DNA of 64,000 nt from Blastocladiella emersonii ATCC 22665 (Eukaryota; Blastocladiomycota; Blastocladiomycetes; Blastocladiales; Blastocladiaceae), in contig JANHCV010000005.1 of assembly GCA_025594325.1 (NCBI GenBank), positions 1,081,501 through 1,145,500 of the forward strand, written 5' to 3'. This document shows positions 31,583 to 41,302 of this stretch, one piece after another. How positions within the stretch are numbered: position 1 is the first letter of the stretch; the number at the start of each line of letters is the position of its first letter. Position numbers and translations under genes: made by a program. The notes under the pieces are model-generated. The model was given only the letters and a program-made list of their open reading frames with translations, ran no database searches and had not been told where the DNA came from.

Positions 31583-32764
31583 ATGGGTCGCACTCAGCTC
31601 CACTCTGCCCAGCGCCAGGCCGTGCACCAGCACCAGGCCCAGGCCGCCAACGCCAAGTCCGCCACCGCGAACAACAACAACAACGCGCCCGCCGCGAACA
31701 ACAACAACAACGCGCCCGCCGCGAAGCAGCAGCAGCAGCAGGCCCGTGCCCAGTCGCCGCAGCTCAAGCAGGCTGCTCCTGCCGCCGCTCAGCAGCAGCA
31801 GAAGCAGGCCCCGCAGCAGGCCCGCGCGCAGCCGGCTCAGCCCAAGCAGGCCGCCGTTCAGCAGCAGCAGGCTCGCGCGCAGTCGCCCCAGCTCAAGCAG
31901 CAGCAGCAGCAGGCCTTGGTCGCCGCCGCTCCCCAGAAGCAACAGCAGGCCCGTACCCAGTCCGCGGCCGCCGCCGCGCAGGTGTACCGCGCCACGCCCG
32001 TCCGCGAGCATCCCGACGACGCGTTCCTCTCGGGCGCGTGGATGTTTGACGAGGCCCGCATTCCGCAGTGGATGGCGCCACAGCTTCCGAAACAGCAGCA
32101 GGCCCGCGCCGCTCAACCCACCGTTGCTGTTCGCGCCCAGTCGCCTCAGCAGCAGAAGCAGCAGCTCAAGCAGGCCGCTCCCGCTCCCGCTCCCGCTGCC
32201 GCCGCCACGCCCGCGAAGCAGCAGCAGGCCGCCCGCGCACAGCCGCAGCAGCAGGCCCAGCTCCCGCGCAACGCCGCTGCCGTGATCCCCGTTGGCGCTG
32301 TCCGCGCCAAGAACGCGTCGGCCGACGACGCCTTCTTCTCGGGCTCGTGGCTCTTTGACTCGGCCGCCGCGCCGCAGTGGCTCCAGTCGCAGCTGCCCGC
32401 GCCCAAGGCGCAGCAGGCGCAGCAGGCGCAGCAGGCGCAGCAGGCGCAGCAGGCGCAGCAGGCGCAGCAGGCGCAGCAGGCGCAGCAGGCGCAGCAGGCG
32501 CAGCAGGCGCAGCAGGCGCAGCAGGCGCAGCAGGCGCAGCAGGCGCAGCAGCAGCAGCTCAAGCAGCAGGCCGCCGCTCCTCGCGCGCAGCCGGCTCAGA
32601 TCAAGCAGGCTGCCGCCCCGACTCAGCAGCAGCAGCAGGCGCGCGCTCAGTCGCCGCAGCTCAAGCAGGCCGCCCCTGCTCCGCAGCAGCAGAAGCAGCC
32701 GTCTCAGAAGCAGCAGGACCAGCGCCGCCCGCATTCGCCGACCCGCGGCAACAAGCGTGGGTAG
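31583..32764 (+). CDS. Gln/Ala-rich protein with two DDAFxSGxW modules, 393 aa
   Basis: Not a family I recognise. The ATG at 31583 (AAGAATGGG) is chosen because it follows a TATA box at 31488 and begins the Gln-rich composition; an in-frame ATG-like start at 31523 would add 20 residues. Most of the chain is Gln, Ala and Pro with repeated ARAQSPQLKQ and NNNNNAPAA units. Two copies of an ordered 24-residue module break the low complexity: DDAFLSGAWMFDEARIPQWM (about 152-171) and DDAFFSGSWLFDSAAAPQWL (about 251-270). Each is preceded by a short VYRATPVRE or AVIPVGAVRA lead. Between 32408 and 32551 are sixteen perfect 9-bp repeats coding AQQ. The end is basic (SPTRGNKRG). The codon use and clean frame support a real gene; a structural, aggregation-prone or RNA-granule role is speculation. 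Confidence 0.75.
   Translation: MGRTQLHSAQRQAVHQHQAQAANAKSATANNNNNAPAANNNNNAPAAKQQQQQARAQSPQLKQAAPAAAQQQQKQAPQQARAQPAQPKQAAVQQQQARAQSPQLKQQQQQALVAAAPQKQQQARTQSAAAAAQVYRATPVREHPDDAFLSGAWMFDEARIPQWMAPQLPKQQQARAAQPTVAVRAQSPQQQKQQLKQAAPAPAPAAAATPAKQQQAARAQPQQQAQLPRNAAAVIPVGAVRAKNASADDAFFSGSWLFDSAAAPQWLQSQLPAPKAQQAQQAQQAQQAQQAQQAQQAQQAQQAQQAQQAQQAQQAQQAQQAQQQQLKQQAAAPRAQPAQIKQAAAPTQQQQQARAQSPQLKQAAPAPQQQKQPSQKQQDQRRPHSPTRGNKRG
32408..32551 (+). repeat. Sixteen perfect 9-bp tandem repeats (GCGCAGCAG)
   Basis: The GCGCAGCAG unit repeats 16 times without interruption, encoding (AQQ)16 inside the Q-rich gene. Such a pure array is expected to vary in copy number between strains. Confidence 0.95.
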
Positions 32765-34125
32765 CGGCCTCGACGCGTAACGATACCCTTGGCACGCATC
32801 GCGAGGAGCGAAATCGGCTCTCCATGATACTTGTGCGATCAATAAACGCTTTCTTCTTCATTTCATGTACAAAAGCATTGGTGGACGCGTCAGAGATCGC
32901 CGCCAAGTTTGTTCGAGCGGGACGCGTGCGCGTTTCGGCCGGCCGACGGAGAGGCGCTTGTACGCGCGAGGCCTTGATGCAGCCAGAGTCACCGTCGCCG
33001 TGCGCTTCTTTCGCCGTATCTACTCGTTCATTGGATTCATGGCAAGTAGTGGTGGTGGAGGACGGTGACAGGAGTGGTGAGGGCGGCCGACGATGGCTCG
33101 CCCTTGAACCGGTTGCGCCTTTGTTCGCGGGCAGGCTCGCGGGCAGACGTCTTCGGCTGCCCCAGCGCAATCCTCGAGCACACCTTCAGCCTCGCCCTCA
33201 ACGGCGACCAACCCGTCCGTCGTGAATCTACGCTTCAACGTGCTTCCCGACCTGCGACCTCGCGCGCTCAACAAAGTGGACGAGCAGCTCGAAACCCGGC
33301 TCGTGCTGCGCGCCGTTGGCGGTGACGCGCTTGTAGTTCACGGTGATGTCGCCCTCGGTGAAACCCCATGCTGCCCGCACGGCAACGTTGAAGGGCCGAG
33401 AGTCGGCGCTCAGTGCGGTGCCGCTGTTTCCTGCAGCTCACAACGCTTCCATGCGAAGATCCGTGTTCGTTGCATAGAGTGATGGGCCGCGAATAAGCAC
33501 AGATGCTGCGAGGATGTTGATCGACGGATGGGAAGGGAGGGAAGCAGCGGCGCCTGGCCTGGCGCAAGTCACGGCAGATCGTGTCTCGCGCCGCTCACGT
33601 GTTTGTTTGACGCGTCCCTCCGCGCGCGAGACAGGTTTCGGGTACGCCGAGAGAAACGCATGAGGTCCCCTCATGAAGGCTTTAATGGACAATCAACTCG
33701 TTAAAAAATGACCATTAGAAGACAAGGCGGCGCAAAAGGGATGTTCGAAACAGAGGAAGAGGAGGTTGACACCAAGACAGGATTGGATCCTGTGGCGGCA
33801 GACTCCCCCGGCCCTGTTGAGAGCATCACCTTTGGCCGGCTGGCTAAGGCCGGGCCGACATCTAAGCCTGAATACGTGCTCAAGTACTGCTCGCCGTCGT
33901 CGCAACACGAGTACTTGTTAGGCACAACAAAGTTTCAAAGGTGCGAGGACGCGACACACACGCGTGTGTCGCAGCGCGGTTCAGAACGCGGTAGCGCCCA
34001 CCGGGCGTATCATCGAAGAGTTCGGATCAACATTGAGCCTCACATGCACGGTTTACAGAGAATCGCGCGTGTATTGAATGCAGGTCGTGCAGCGTTGGCA
34101 GACACGACCAACCGTTGATCGCCGC
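32765..34125. other. Gene-poor 1.36-kb region with an AT-richer patch
   Basis: No gene can be supported. From about 33640 to 33950 the composition shifts to lower GC than the neighbours, and both strands have open frames of about 75-135 codons without stop. Neither shows a recognised domain; the minus-strand frame 33925-33701 is Ser-rich and the plus-strand frame from 33708 is acidic. This could be a degraded gene or an unrecognised element. Confidence 0.35.
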
Positions 34126-35292
34126 TCAAAAGTTGCCGCGAACCGGGACGGGCAGGTACGGCGCCTCGAGGGCGGCCTTCTCCTCGGCCGTGAGCGTGAT
34201 CGAGAGCGCGGCGACCGCGTCCTCGAGGTACGCGACCTTGTTGATGCCAACGATCGGCGCCGTGATCTCGGGCTTGGCGAGGACCCACGCGAGCGCGACC
34301 TGCGATGCCGGAACGCCGCGCGCCGCGGCCACCTTGCGCAGCGCCGCGATGCTACGGTCGTCGGTCGCCGCCACAATCGCCTTGGCGCGGTCCTCGTTCG
34401 ACAGCTCGGCCGCCTCGACCGTCTCACCCGAGCCGCCGTCCGCCAAAGAGGACGACTCGGTCAGGTGGATCACGTTGCGCAGCGTGTCAGTCTGCGCGCG
34501 CAGCGAGGTCGTCGACTTGCCCTTGTCCGAGAGCAGGCCGCCAGCGAGCGGCGACCACGGGATCACGCCGACGCCCATGTCGCGGCACAGCGGCAGCATC
34601 TCGCGCTCCTCCTCGCGGTACGCCAGGTTGACGAGGTTCTGCATGCTGACAAATTGCGTCCACCCGTTGCGCTCGGCCACGGCCTGCGCCTTGGCAAACT
34701 GCCACGCGTACATGGAGCTCGCGCCAATGTAGCGGACCTTGCCGGCCTTGACGAGGTCGTGCAGCGCGCCCATGGTCTCCTCGATGGGCGTGTTGTAGTC
34801 CCAGCGGTGGATCTGGTACAGGTCAATGTAGTCGGTGCCGAGGCGCGCGAGCGAGGCCTCGACCGCCTCGAAAATGTACTTGCGCGAGAGGCCGCGCTTG
34901 TTGGCCATGGCGTACGCGGGCAGCGACGCGAGCGCCGGCTGGTCGGTCGGCGTGTCGCCGACCTGGAAGAAGACCTTGGTCGCAATCACAATCTCGGACC
35001 GCTTGATGTCGCCGTTCTCGCGCATGAACTGGCCAAGGAGGCGCTCCGACATGCCCGAGGAGTAGACGTCGGCCGTATCGAAGAAGTTGATGCCGTGGTC
35101 CCACGCGGCGCGCAGGAGCGGCAGGGCCTTGTCGGCGTCGAGGACCCACTTTTCCCAGTCGGACGAGCCGTACGACATCATGCCGACGCAGATGCGCGAG
35201 ACCTGGAGGCCGGTCTTGCCGAGGCGGGCGTAGTGCATCTTGTGCGCGTTCGGGCGGTCGGTGGCGGTCGCAGCGGTGGTAGTGGTCGACAT
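34126..35292 (-). CDS. Aldo-keto reductase, 388 aa
   Basis: A single exon. The (beta/alpha)8 NADPH-dependent AKR signature is complete: GMMSYG at the N-terminal strand, FFDTADVYSSGMSE containing catalytic Asp and Tyr (about 75-85), the catalytic Lys in IATKVFF and His in LYQIHRWD. Later blocks RYIGASSMYAWQF, VIPWSPLAGG and the NADPH-binding tail (PASQVALAWVLAKPEITAPIVG) are also present. It resembles the YajO/aryl-alcohol dehydrogenase-like group of fungal AKRs that reduce aldehydes or ketones. The substrate cannot be read from the sequence. A TATAAG lies on the minus strand at 35384-35379, about 90 bp upstream. The length is longer than the typical 320-350 aa because of an insert around the TDTLRNVIHLTESSSLADGGSG segment. 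Confidence 0.93.
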   Translation of the reverse strand: MSTTTTAATATDRPNAHKMHYARLGKTGLQVSRICVGMMSYGSSDWEKWVLDADKALPLLRAAWDHGINFFDTADVYSSGMSERLLGQFMRENGDIKRSEIVIATKVFFQVGDTPTDQPALASLPAYAMANKRGLSRKYIFEAVEASLARLGTDYIDLYQIHRWDYNTPIEETMGALHDLVKAGKVRYIGASSMYAWQFAKAQAVAERNGWTQFVSMQNLVNLAYREEEREMLPLCRDMGVGVIPWSPLAGGLLSDKGKSTTSLRAQTDTLRNVIHLTESSSLADGGSGETVEAAELSNEDRAKAIVAATDDRSIAALRKVAAARGVPASQVALAWVLAKPEITAPIVGINKVAYLEDAVAALSITLTAEEKAALEAPYLPVPVRGNF

Positions 35293-36115
35293 GCTGGTGA
35301 TGTGGTTTTGGGAGTGGCGGTTGCTGGGTGCGTTGGACTGTGTGTCTTGGGAGAGAGCGCTGCGACCGACCGACCCTTCTTATACCGGAGCCGTGTTGGG
35401 CTCGTTGGTCGCCACGGGTCGCCGGCGGAGGCGAAACGCGCCCGCTTGCAGCGCTCCGTCGGAGCCCAGCGACCGCGCTGCGCCACTCCCCGTCGGGGCC
35501 CATCGGCACGCCACCTCGTCATCGCAGCGCCGCCGGGGCCGGCAGTTTGCTCGCAACTCAAGTGTGCGTGAAGCCGCGACATGAGGGTATACTTTCCTGC
35601 TCACTCGTCTCAACACTCGTCCGTGTCACCGGGTAGGGCCAAAAGTGAACTGTTCTTGACGGCGAGTGGCATCGTATCCACTCGACCAAGTTTCCACGGC
35701 CGGATACGCCGTTGGAGATGCTGTCGCTCACGTCGGGGACAGGCGAGAGCGCCGCGGGCAAAGTTGGCGGCTCAGCGCTCGCGTCCAGGTCCTCGGCAAA
35801 TTACGAGTTCGGCAGCAGCAGCAGCCTTCGGTCCCACGTACGACATGTTCCCGCCCGGATCGCGGGCGGCCAACGAGGTCGAGCAGTACCGCCGACATCT
35901 CAAAATGAGAGCCTCGAGTATCGGACAAGTCATGCATGTACTCGGCGCTCTGTTATCCTGCCTTGCGTTCGAAGCAACCGAGGTCGACAGGGCAGCTCGT
36001 TCGTGAGTTTCTGCGCTCCTTGACTGGGCCGGAGCCACATGAAACGTGACGCGATGCTCAAGTGCACGTGACGTGGGCTCAGCAAAGTGGTAAGTTGAGA
36101 TCCGGTCAGCTCAAA
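35293..36115. other. Intergenic between aldo-keto reductase and the APP1 copy
   Basis: 823 bp, including the reductase promoter. No gene is supported. The sequence becomes less GC-rich toward 36000-36115, next to the edge of the inserted APP1 fragment. Confidence 0.4.
35379..35384 (-). promoter_or_regulatory. TATA-like box of the aldo-keto reductase gene
   Basis: TATAAG on the minus strand, about 90 bp before the start codon, matching the spacing of the other TATA boxes in this window. Confidence 0.4.
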
Positions 36116-36610
36116 GGCGCGGCAGCGGCGACGAAGTGTTGGCGCTCAGCACGACCTGCGCCGGCGTCACCTGGCCGCGGCCCTTGAAGTAGTAGCTGCG
36201 GTTGAGCAGCACCGCCTCCTGGTCGGCGTTGAGGTTGGCGAGCTGGAACACGCTGAACGGGCCCGAGTACGGGTCGGTCGTGTCGTCGTCGGTCGGATCG
36301 GGCGGCGTGAACAGGAACGCCTGCGCGACGGCGCGGATCGAGTCGCCGGGTGTCGGCGAGCCGCCGGGCGCTGCTGAAGTTGTGGTCGGGGTACTCGACG
36401 CCCCCGGCGCGGACGACGATGCCGTGTCGGTGGCGGTCAGGGTCAGCGTGACGGGCGTCGAGAAGGTGCCCGACGTGATGGTGAGCGTGGCCGTGGTCGA
36501 CGTCACGGACCCGCTGCCGGGCGGCGGCGTCGTGGATGCGGGCGGCGCGAGCGAGGCCGACGCGTAGCCCGGGAGCACGAGGACCGTCGGGATGATGGTG
36601 CCGTCGATGG
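36116..36610 (-). pseudogene. 495-bp inverted copy of the APP1-type gene (exon 1 fragment)
   Basis: Positions 36610 down to 36116 match 29535-30029 collinearly over 495 bp. In line-by-line comparison I found one substitution (C at 30010, T in the copy at 36135) and no net insertion or deletion. The copy spans the signal-proximal Ser/Thr-rich stalk and stops before the catalytic domain, so it cannot encode a phosphatase. The frame is still open, from about 36603 to the new sequence after SSPLPR. No start codon, TATA box, poly(A) or target-site duplication is visible at either edge. It is in opposite orientation to the parent, 6.1 kb away. Confidence 0.93.
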
Positions 36611-36815
36611 ACGTGGCAACACGGTATCATGTGATGCGAGCGACGCGTCGGGTTTGCCTGAAATCCCTAACCGCGTGAGCGCGAGGCCTTCGTTTCCCAT
36701 CGCTCGCATACAAACCCCTCGCAATGGAACGGATGGAAGACTTGCTGCAACAACATGGAATGGACGCAGGAATTGATTGTGAAATAAGATCAGACCATGC
36801 ATTCTTCTCCAAAAT

Positions 36816-38346
36816 CTAGATGGCCGCGTGGCAGGCGTTCTTCTGCTGGTCGCAATCGCCAACCGAGATGCCGAGAGCGCGGCCCTCACCCGAGTTGACC
36901 TTGTTGGCGCACTTGTTGTGCTGCACGTCGCACGAGCGACCGAGCGCCGCGTTCTTGCCGACAAAGTCGCCGTTGAGCTGGCCGTCGACGATCACCTGGA
37001 ACGGGCGGCCACCGCCAACGTTCTTGACCTCGGGAGCGGGCACGTTGAGCAGCGCGCCAGTGAAGGTCTGCATGTCGCCCGCAGTACGAGCCATGGCCAC
37101 GGCCTTGAGCGCGCCGACGTCGGCCTGCTTCTTGGCGCCGTCAGCCGAGACGAGCTGGGCGGCGAGGGCCTGGCCGGCGGGGATGGCGGCGCGGCACTCG
37201 TTGCCCTGCTGGTCGCACTGGCCGACCGAGGCACCCGCGCCCGCGCGCTGCCCGTTGACCTCGTTGGCGCACTTGTTCTTCTGCACGTCGCACGAGCGAC
37301 CGAGGGCGGCCGCGGCCTGGAGGAAGTCGCCGTTCAGCTTGCCGTCAACGATCACCTGGAAAGGACGGTCGCCGCCGACAAAGTTGACCTCGGGCGCGCC
37401 CTGGCCGAACAGCTTGCCGGTGAAGGTCTGGATGTTGTTCCCGGCCTTGCCCGCGTTACCGCCGTTGTTGTTGCCGCTGCCGTTTCCGGGGGCCTGGGTC
37501 GGCGCGGCAGCGTCCTTGGTCACCGTGACCGTGACGGTGACGGTCGCCTCGGGTGGGCAGTTGTCCTTGGCCGGCGGCTGCACGGGGGCCGGCGTGGGCG
37601 GCGTGGTGGGCGCCGGCGGCGCAGGAGCGTTACCACCCGCGTTACCGCCGTTGTTGCCACCACCCGAAGTCAGGTCGGCGCAGCCGACGCAGTCTTTGAG
37701 CCCGAAATCGACGGCCTGCTGGCGCACCGACTTGCCGGCGCACGACGCCGCGTTGACGCGACCCGCGAGCGCGTCCTGGAGGCGCGCGTTGGCCTTCTGG
37801 TTGAACTCGGCCGACGAGATACCGCCCTTGCCGCCCGCGGCCGGGTCGATGATCGGGACGATGCAGCGCAGCTCGGCGCTCTTGGGCAGCGACGCGTCGT
37901 TGCAGAAGTTGGGCGCCGCGTTGGCGAGGAACGGGTTAAAGTTCTTCTCGGCGGCGACGAACTTGCGCGCGGCCTCGAAGCCCTGCTTCTCGCACCCGAA
38001 CTGCTTGCACCGCGTGATGATCTGTGGGCGGGATCGGTGAAATGTGAGTGAGAATGTTTCGAGCGGGAGCAGAGTATTGCGATCGACGTACCTCATCGGC
38101 GAGCGCGTAGCGGCCGCACGGGTCCGTGGCCGCGAGCAGCTGTGAGATGGCGGCGCCAGCAATCTGGTCGAAGCGGCCGTCGGCGGGAACACCGGGCAGG
38201 CGGCTTAGGGCGCGAATGTCGTTGAGGACGGTGGGGTTCTCCTGGCCGAAACGGCGCTTGTGCAGCTCGACGGGGGTCGCGGCGGCAAACTCGGTCACCA
38301 GGACGAGAGCGGCCACGAGGGCGAGGAGAATCGAGGGGCGGGTCAT
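36816..38346 (-). CDS. Secreted two-repeat Cys-containing protein, 486 aa
   Basis: Exons 38346-38092 and 38021-36816, with a 70-nt GTACGT...CACAG intron; joining gives GRYALADEIITRCKQFGCEKQGF. The N-terminus is a signal peptide (MTRPSILLALVAALVLVTEFAAATP). The first domain (about 25-190) has paired cysteines and a terminal GLKDCVGC. A Pro/Asn/Gly-rich linker with TVTVTVTVTK follows. Then come two repeats of about 85 residues, each with QTFTG...PEV, GG.RPFQVIVDG.LNGDF, ALGRSCDVQ.NKCAN, and SVG.CDQQ..C.AAI. This repeat type occurs in secreted proteins of many fungi and has no assigned function that I know. A wall or matrix role is inference. A TATAAA lies on the minus strand at 38505-38500. Confidence 0.82.
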
Positions 38347-39508
38347 TCTTGGTGATGGTGCGTCTCGTGTCTAACGAGTGTAGGGGGGCGGGAGGATATG
38401 ACGAGCGGGGCAATAGATCGGCGCCAGGCCTGAAGGATTGTCCGCGAGAGGAGGATGGGTGGGTTGTTCGAGGTTGGAGAGCGGGGGCGGAGCGGGGTTT
38501 TTATACTTTTCAGGGCCCGTCGTCGAGCGGTGGTCGCGGTCTCGCCGACGCGCTCGGTCTCTCCACAGGTCGACCGCGTTGCACGGCAGTGGCGGTGGCG
38601 ACCCTGAAAGCAGTGGCTTCGAGTTTCGAGCCTTGGGGTCCGGTGGTCGGGGAACTGGCGAGTGATCATGAATCGAGGGTGGCTCAGCAACGCCACCGCC
38701 ACTAATGTACTCGCTGCGAGTGGGGCCGTCATGCAAGCGGACTCTCACCCCATCTGGTGATGACAACACACGGGTGCGACTGAAACGACTTTGGACATGG
38801 CCTTCTGCCAGCTGCAGGTCGGGCGGAGCGGAACTCGGCGTTCCGGAAGGCCGAGCTCCGACCCGAAGGTCCCGAAACCAAACTGAAGATGCTTACACGG
38901 CCGGAAGTCGGCGAAGTCGTTGCACAGCGTACCTCAAACGAGATTGAAACTTCATAGCTGGCCGCGATTCGACAGGCTACTGGATGATCGCAACCAACTT
39001 GTGGACGCGTGGACGGAACTGCTACGTATGGTTGCTGCACCATGCAGCGCATCGCAGTCACGCGCTTCAACTGATACTTTTCCCTTCGCTGACGTGCAAC
39101 GCGTCGCTGAGCCCTTCCGCGAATGTGCGACATGGCTTTTCTGAGACGCATGATTCACTGGCAGATTAGCATATTGACCGGAGTGGTCGGCTTGGACACG
39201 GCGAACGTTTTCGCGCTGGCAGCTTGCCCGTGACGCTTTACAACAGAACGTCCGAACCGCGGACAAACGCGGCTGGGTCGGAGGTTGAGATGCTCCCGAG
39301 TGTCTCGAAAGATAGCTCATGCAGCGCTTTATTGCTCCTTCCGCGAGCTTCGGGCGGACGGCTAGGCTGGAAGGGCGAGAGACGCGTCGAGTTATCATGT
39401 GATGTGGCGCTCGGGGGCTCGCCTGCCTCGAAACGGGCCGCCTCTGCGCTGACGCACCCCGAGCCGTCGCCCTTCGAGTGTGAAAAGACCAGGACGAAGC
39501 GCAACTCT
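38347..39508. other. Divergent intergenic region before the F-box-like cluster
   Basis: About 1.16 kb between a minus-strand start (38346) and a plus-strand start (39509). It contains the TATA box of the secreted gene and a copy of the decamer GGTGGCTCAG at 38678-38687. From about 38700 GC content falls, marking the start of the accessory cluster. No further gene is supported. Confidence 0.45.
38500..38505 (-). promoter_or_regulatory. TATA box of the secreted two-repeat gene
   Basis: TATAAAA on the minus strand, about 155 bp upstream of the ATG at 38346. Confidence 0.5.
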
Positions 39509-40611
39509 ATGCATTCCGCTCATGAAGCCGATGTTAAACAAGTGGACGGTGCTAGTGACGCACAACGCAACCTGGGCGGCATCCCGTTTGAGCTGCTCCT
39601 CAAAATCTTGCAGCTCGCGGAACCCCGCGCTCTACTACTTGCGTCATCGAGCGAAATTTACTGCGTGTACTCCGACCCTCTCTTGAAGCGCGTCTGGCAT
39701 CGCCGGCGCCTGACGCCGTGGCTCTCCGCAGGACTGAACAAGGTTGAAGATGTCACGGACAGCCGCCCGTACACCGACCTTGAGGGCTACTTGAAGCGCT
39801 CGAAACCAGGCTACAAGTACTATCCCAACCACCACTTTTATCGCGCGGCGTCGAGCGTCCTGCTCGACCTGATGAAACCCACGATTGTCTCGCGTAACTC
39901 ACGCAAGCTGCTGCTGTCCGACGTTGTCAGCGGCTCTGTCGGCTATGATTTGACATCGGAGCTCGCCGAGTACGGCTACATCTCCGACGACGTCGCTTTC
40001 ACCTCCCCGCTCAGTATTTATGTGGACTCGCATGCACCCGTACCCTCGTGTCTTGATTCGCCGGTTTTCTCTCAGCTCCACCTTTTTGTCGCGGCCGTCA
40101 TCCATGGCGGCGAGATACCTTCCCACTGGCTCGTTGAGGATACGCACGAACGTGCGCCTGAACTGCTTCAGCTTTGGCGCGACAACTGGCTCGTTATCTC
40201 GAGCGCTTCAATCGGCTTCTGGCCCCAAGGCTTCTCGAACCTTCCTCCACAAACACGGTTGCTCGACTATTTGGTGTTTATTTCGATCGTGACCTGGAAT
40301 CCAGGGCTTCCGAGGGAATCGAGGGTCTTGGACTCGAAGTTGATGCTTCGCGTCTGTTTGCCGTGTTTCAACCAACTTTCAAGGCGACCCAGTTTCTCAA
40401 GTATTACTTTCCCAAGCGCGCCGACGCTTTCGACAAAGTCACCCGCACGCTTGACTGGTTGAAACGATTTGCGTCTCCACTTGCAGATCACTTGATTGAT
40501 GCGGGACTAGACACATATCTCAAGCAGTTGAGCAAACGGTACAATGGATTCATGATCTCGTCCTCGCAAAAACTACAACAAGTAACCTTGGCGTGGTATG
40601 TCTTGTCCTGA
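39509..40611 (+). pseudogene. F-box-like family member, probably frameshifted
   Basis: From ATG 39509 one frame runs to 40462: an F-box-like helix block (LGGIPFELLLKILQLAEPRALLLASSSEIYC, read here in shorter pieces: GGIPFELLLKILQ, AEPRALLLASSSEIYC), GLNKVED, and QLHLFVAAVIHGGEI. These match the intact member at 44.2-46.6 kb (ADLPHEVLTELLRRAEPRS, GLNKITK, IHLLVAAIDHDRTN). Between about 40162 and 40270 the plausible coding frame changes to the one ending at 40611 (SRLFAVFQPTF, KYYFPKRADAFDKVTRTLDWLKRF). No convincing GT-AG intron bridges them, so a frameshift is the simplest reading. A sequencing error or an unseen intron are alternatives. In its family such proteins would recruit substrates to SCF ubiquitin ligases; that is inference from the F-box-like start. 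Confidence 0.55.
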
Positions 40612-40876
40612 TCTAGGAAGAGCGGGTCCTCCTCTTGGCGTACGTCGCTGTCAAAGCTGGCCGCAGCGCTCTGGCCAGGCTCAAAGCAGGCGTGAGCACG
40701 CAGGTCGATTCTGAGCGCGCTTGGGGGCCATGTCATTGTCCACAATGTCATCATCTGCTCAGCATGACCCCGCCGATCCATGGCAGGAACTGCTAAATCA
40801 AGCTCGCGTTGCGGCTGTTGGAAGGCGGGTTAGAAGCGAGCAGCCGCGCGTTTCACAGCAGCAAACCGCGCATTTC

Positions 40877-41302
40877 TTAGAGCGAGAACACAGGCAAAAG
40901 CAGGCACTTTTTGGGCCCTGATCCGCTGGCGCGCCGAGTTCGCGTGCACCGTGCCCACAGGCGCTGAGCAGGACGCGATCTCGATGTACCCGAAGGGCAC
41001 GAACGTGGTCGGTTGCGATCCCAACGTCGCCGCGCGGCGTACTTCTTCTCAAGCGCGGCGTACTTCTTCTCAAGCGCGAGCAACCGGGCCTCGAACGACG
41101 CGGGGGCGGCGGCGTCGAGCGGGGCGGCGGCGGCGTCGAGCGGGGCGGGGATCATGATGGCGTCGAGCTGGCCGGGGATCATGGCGGGGTCGGACGGCGC
41201 GGGGATGATGCCGAACGGTGCGCTGGTGATGGCGGGGCTGGATGCCATCAGCTGGTCGACGAGCGCAGCGGCGTAGTCGACTGGGTTATACACTGCGTCC
41301 AT
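40877..41302 (-). CDS. Small hypothetical protein with Ala/Pro repeats and short coiled coil, 141 aa
   Basis: Not recognised. From ATG 41302 (MDAVYNPVDYAAALVDQLMASS) the chain has alternating IMIPAPLDAAAAPLDAAA repeats and then a heptad-like segment LLALEKKYAALEKKYAAR. The DNA behind these has two tandem 21-bp units (about 41033-41075) and two 18-bp units (about 41098-41145). After the coiled coil the frame becomes Arg/Ser/Cys-rich and looks non-coding, while the neighbouring frame (GSQPTTFVPFGYIEIASCSAPVG) looks better. The gene may therefore be frameshifted or have an intron near 41030. It sits inside the F-box-like cluster. Confidence 0.3.
   Translation of the reverse strand: MDAVYNPVDYAAALVDQLMASSPAITSAPFGIIPAPSDPAMIPGQLDAIMIPAPLDAAAAPLDAAAPASFEARLLALEKKYAALEKKYAARRRWDRNRPRSCPSGTSRSRPAQRLWARCTRTRRASGSGPKKCLLLPVFSL

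Noticed and set aside
31298-32842. Leu/Arg-repeat minus-strand frame opposite the Q-rich gene
   Set aside because: It arises from reading CAG/GCG repeats in reverse; the plus strand has the TATA box, conserved modules and good start.
33780-33880. Resemblance of TTTGGCCGGCTGGCTAAGG to the 5' end of U2 snRNA
   Set aside because: Only a few bases agree; the branch-point recognition sequence and Sm site are absent.
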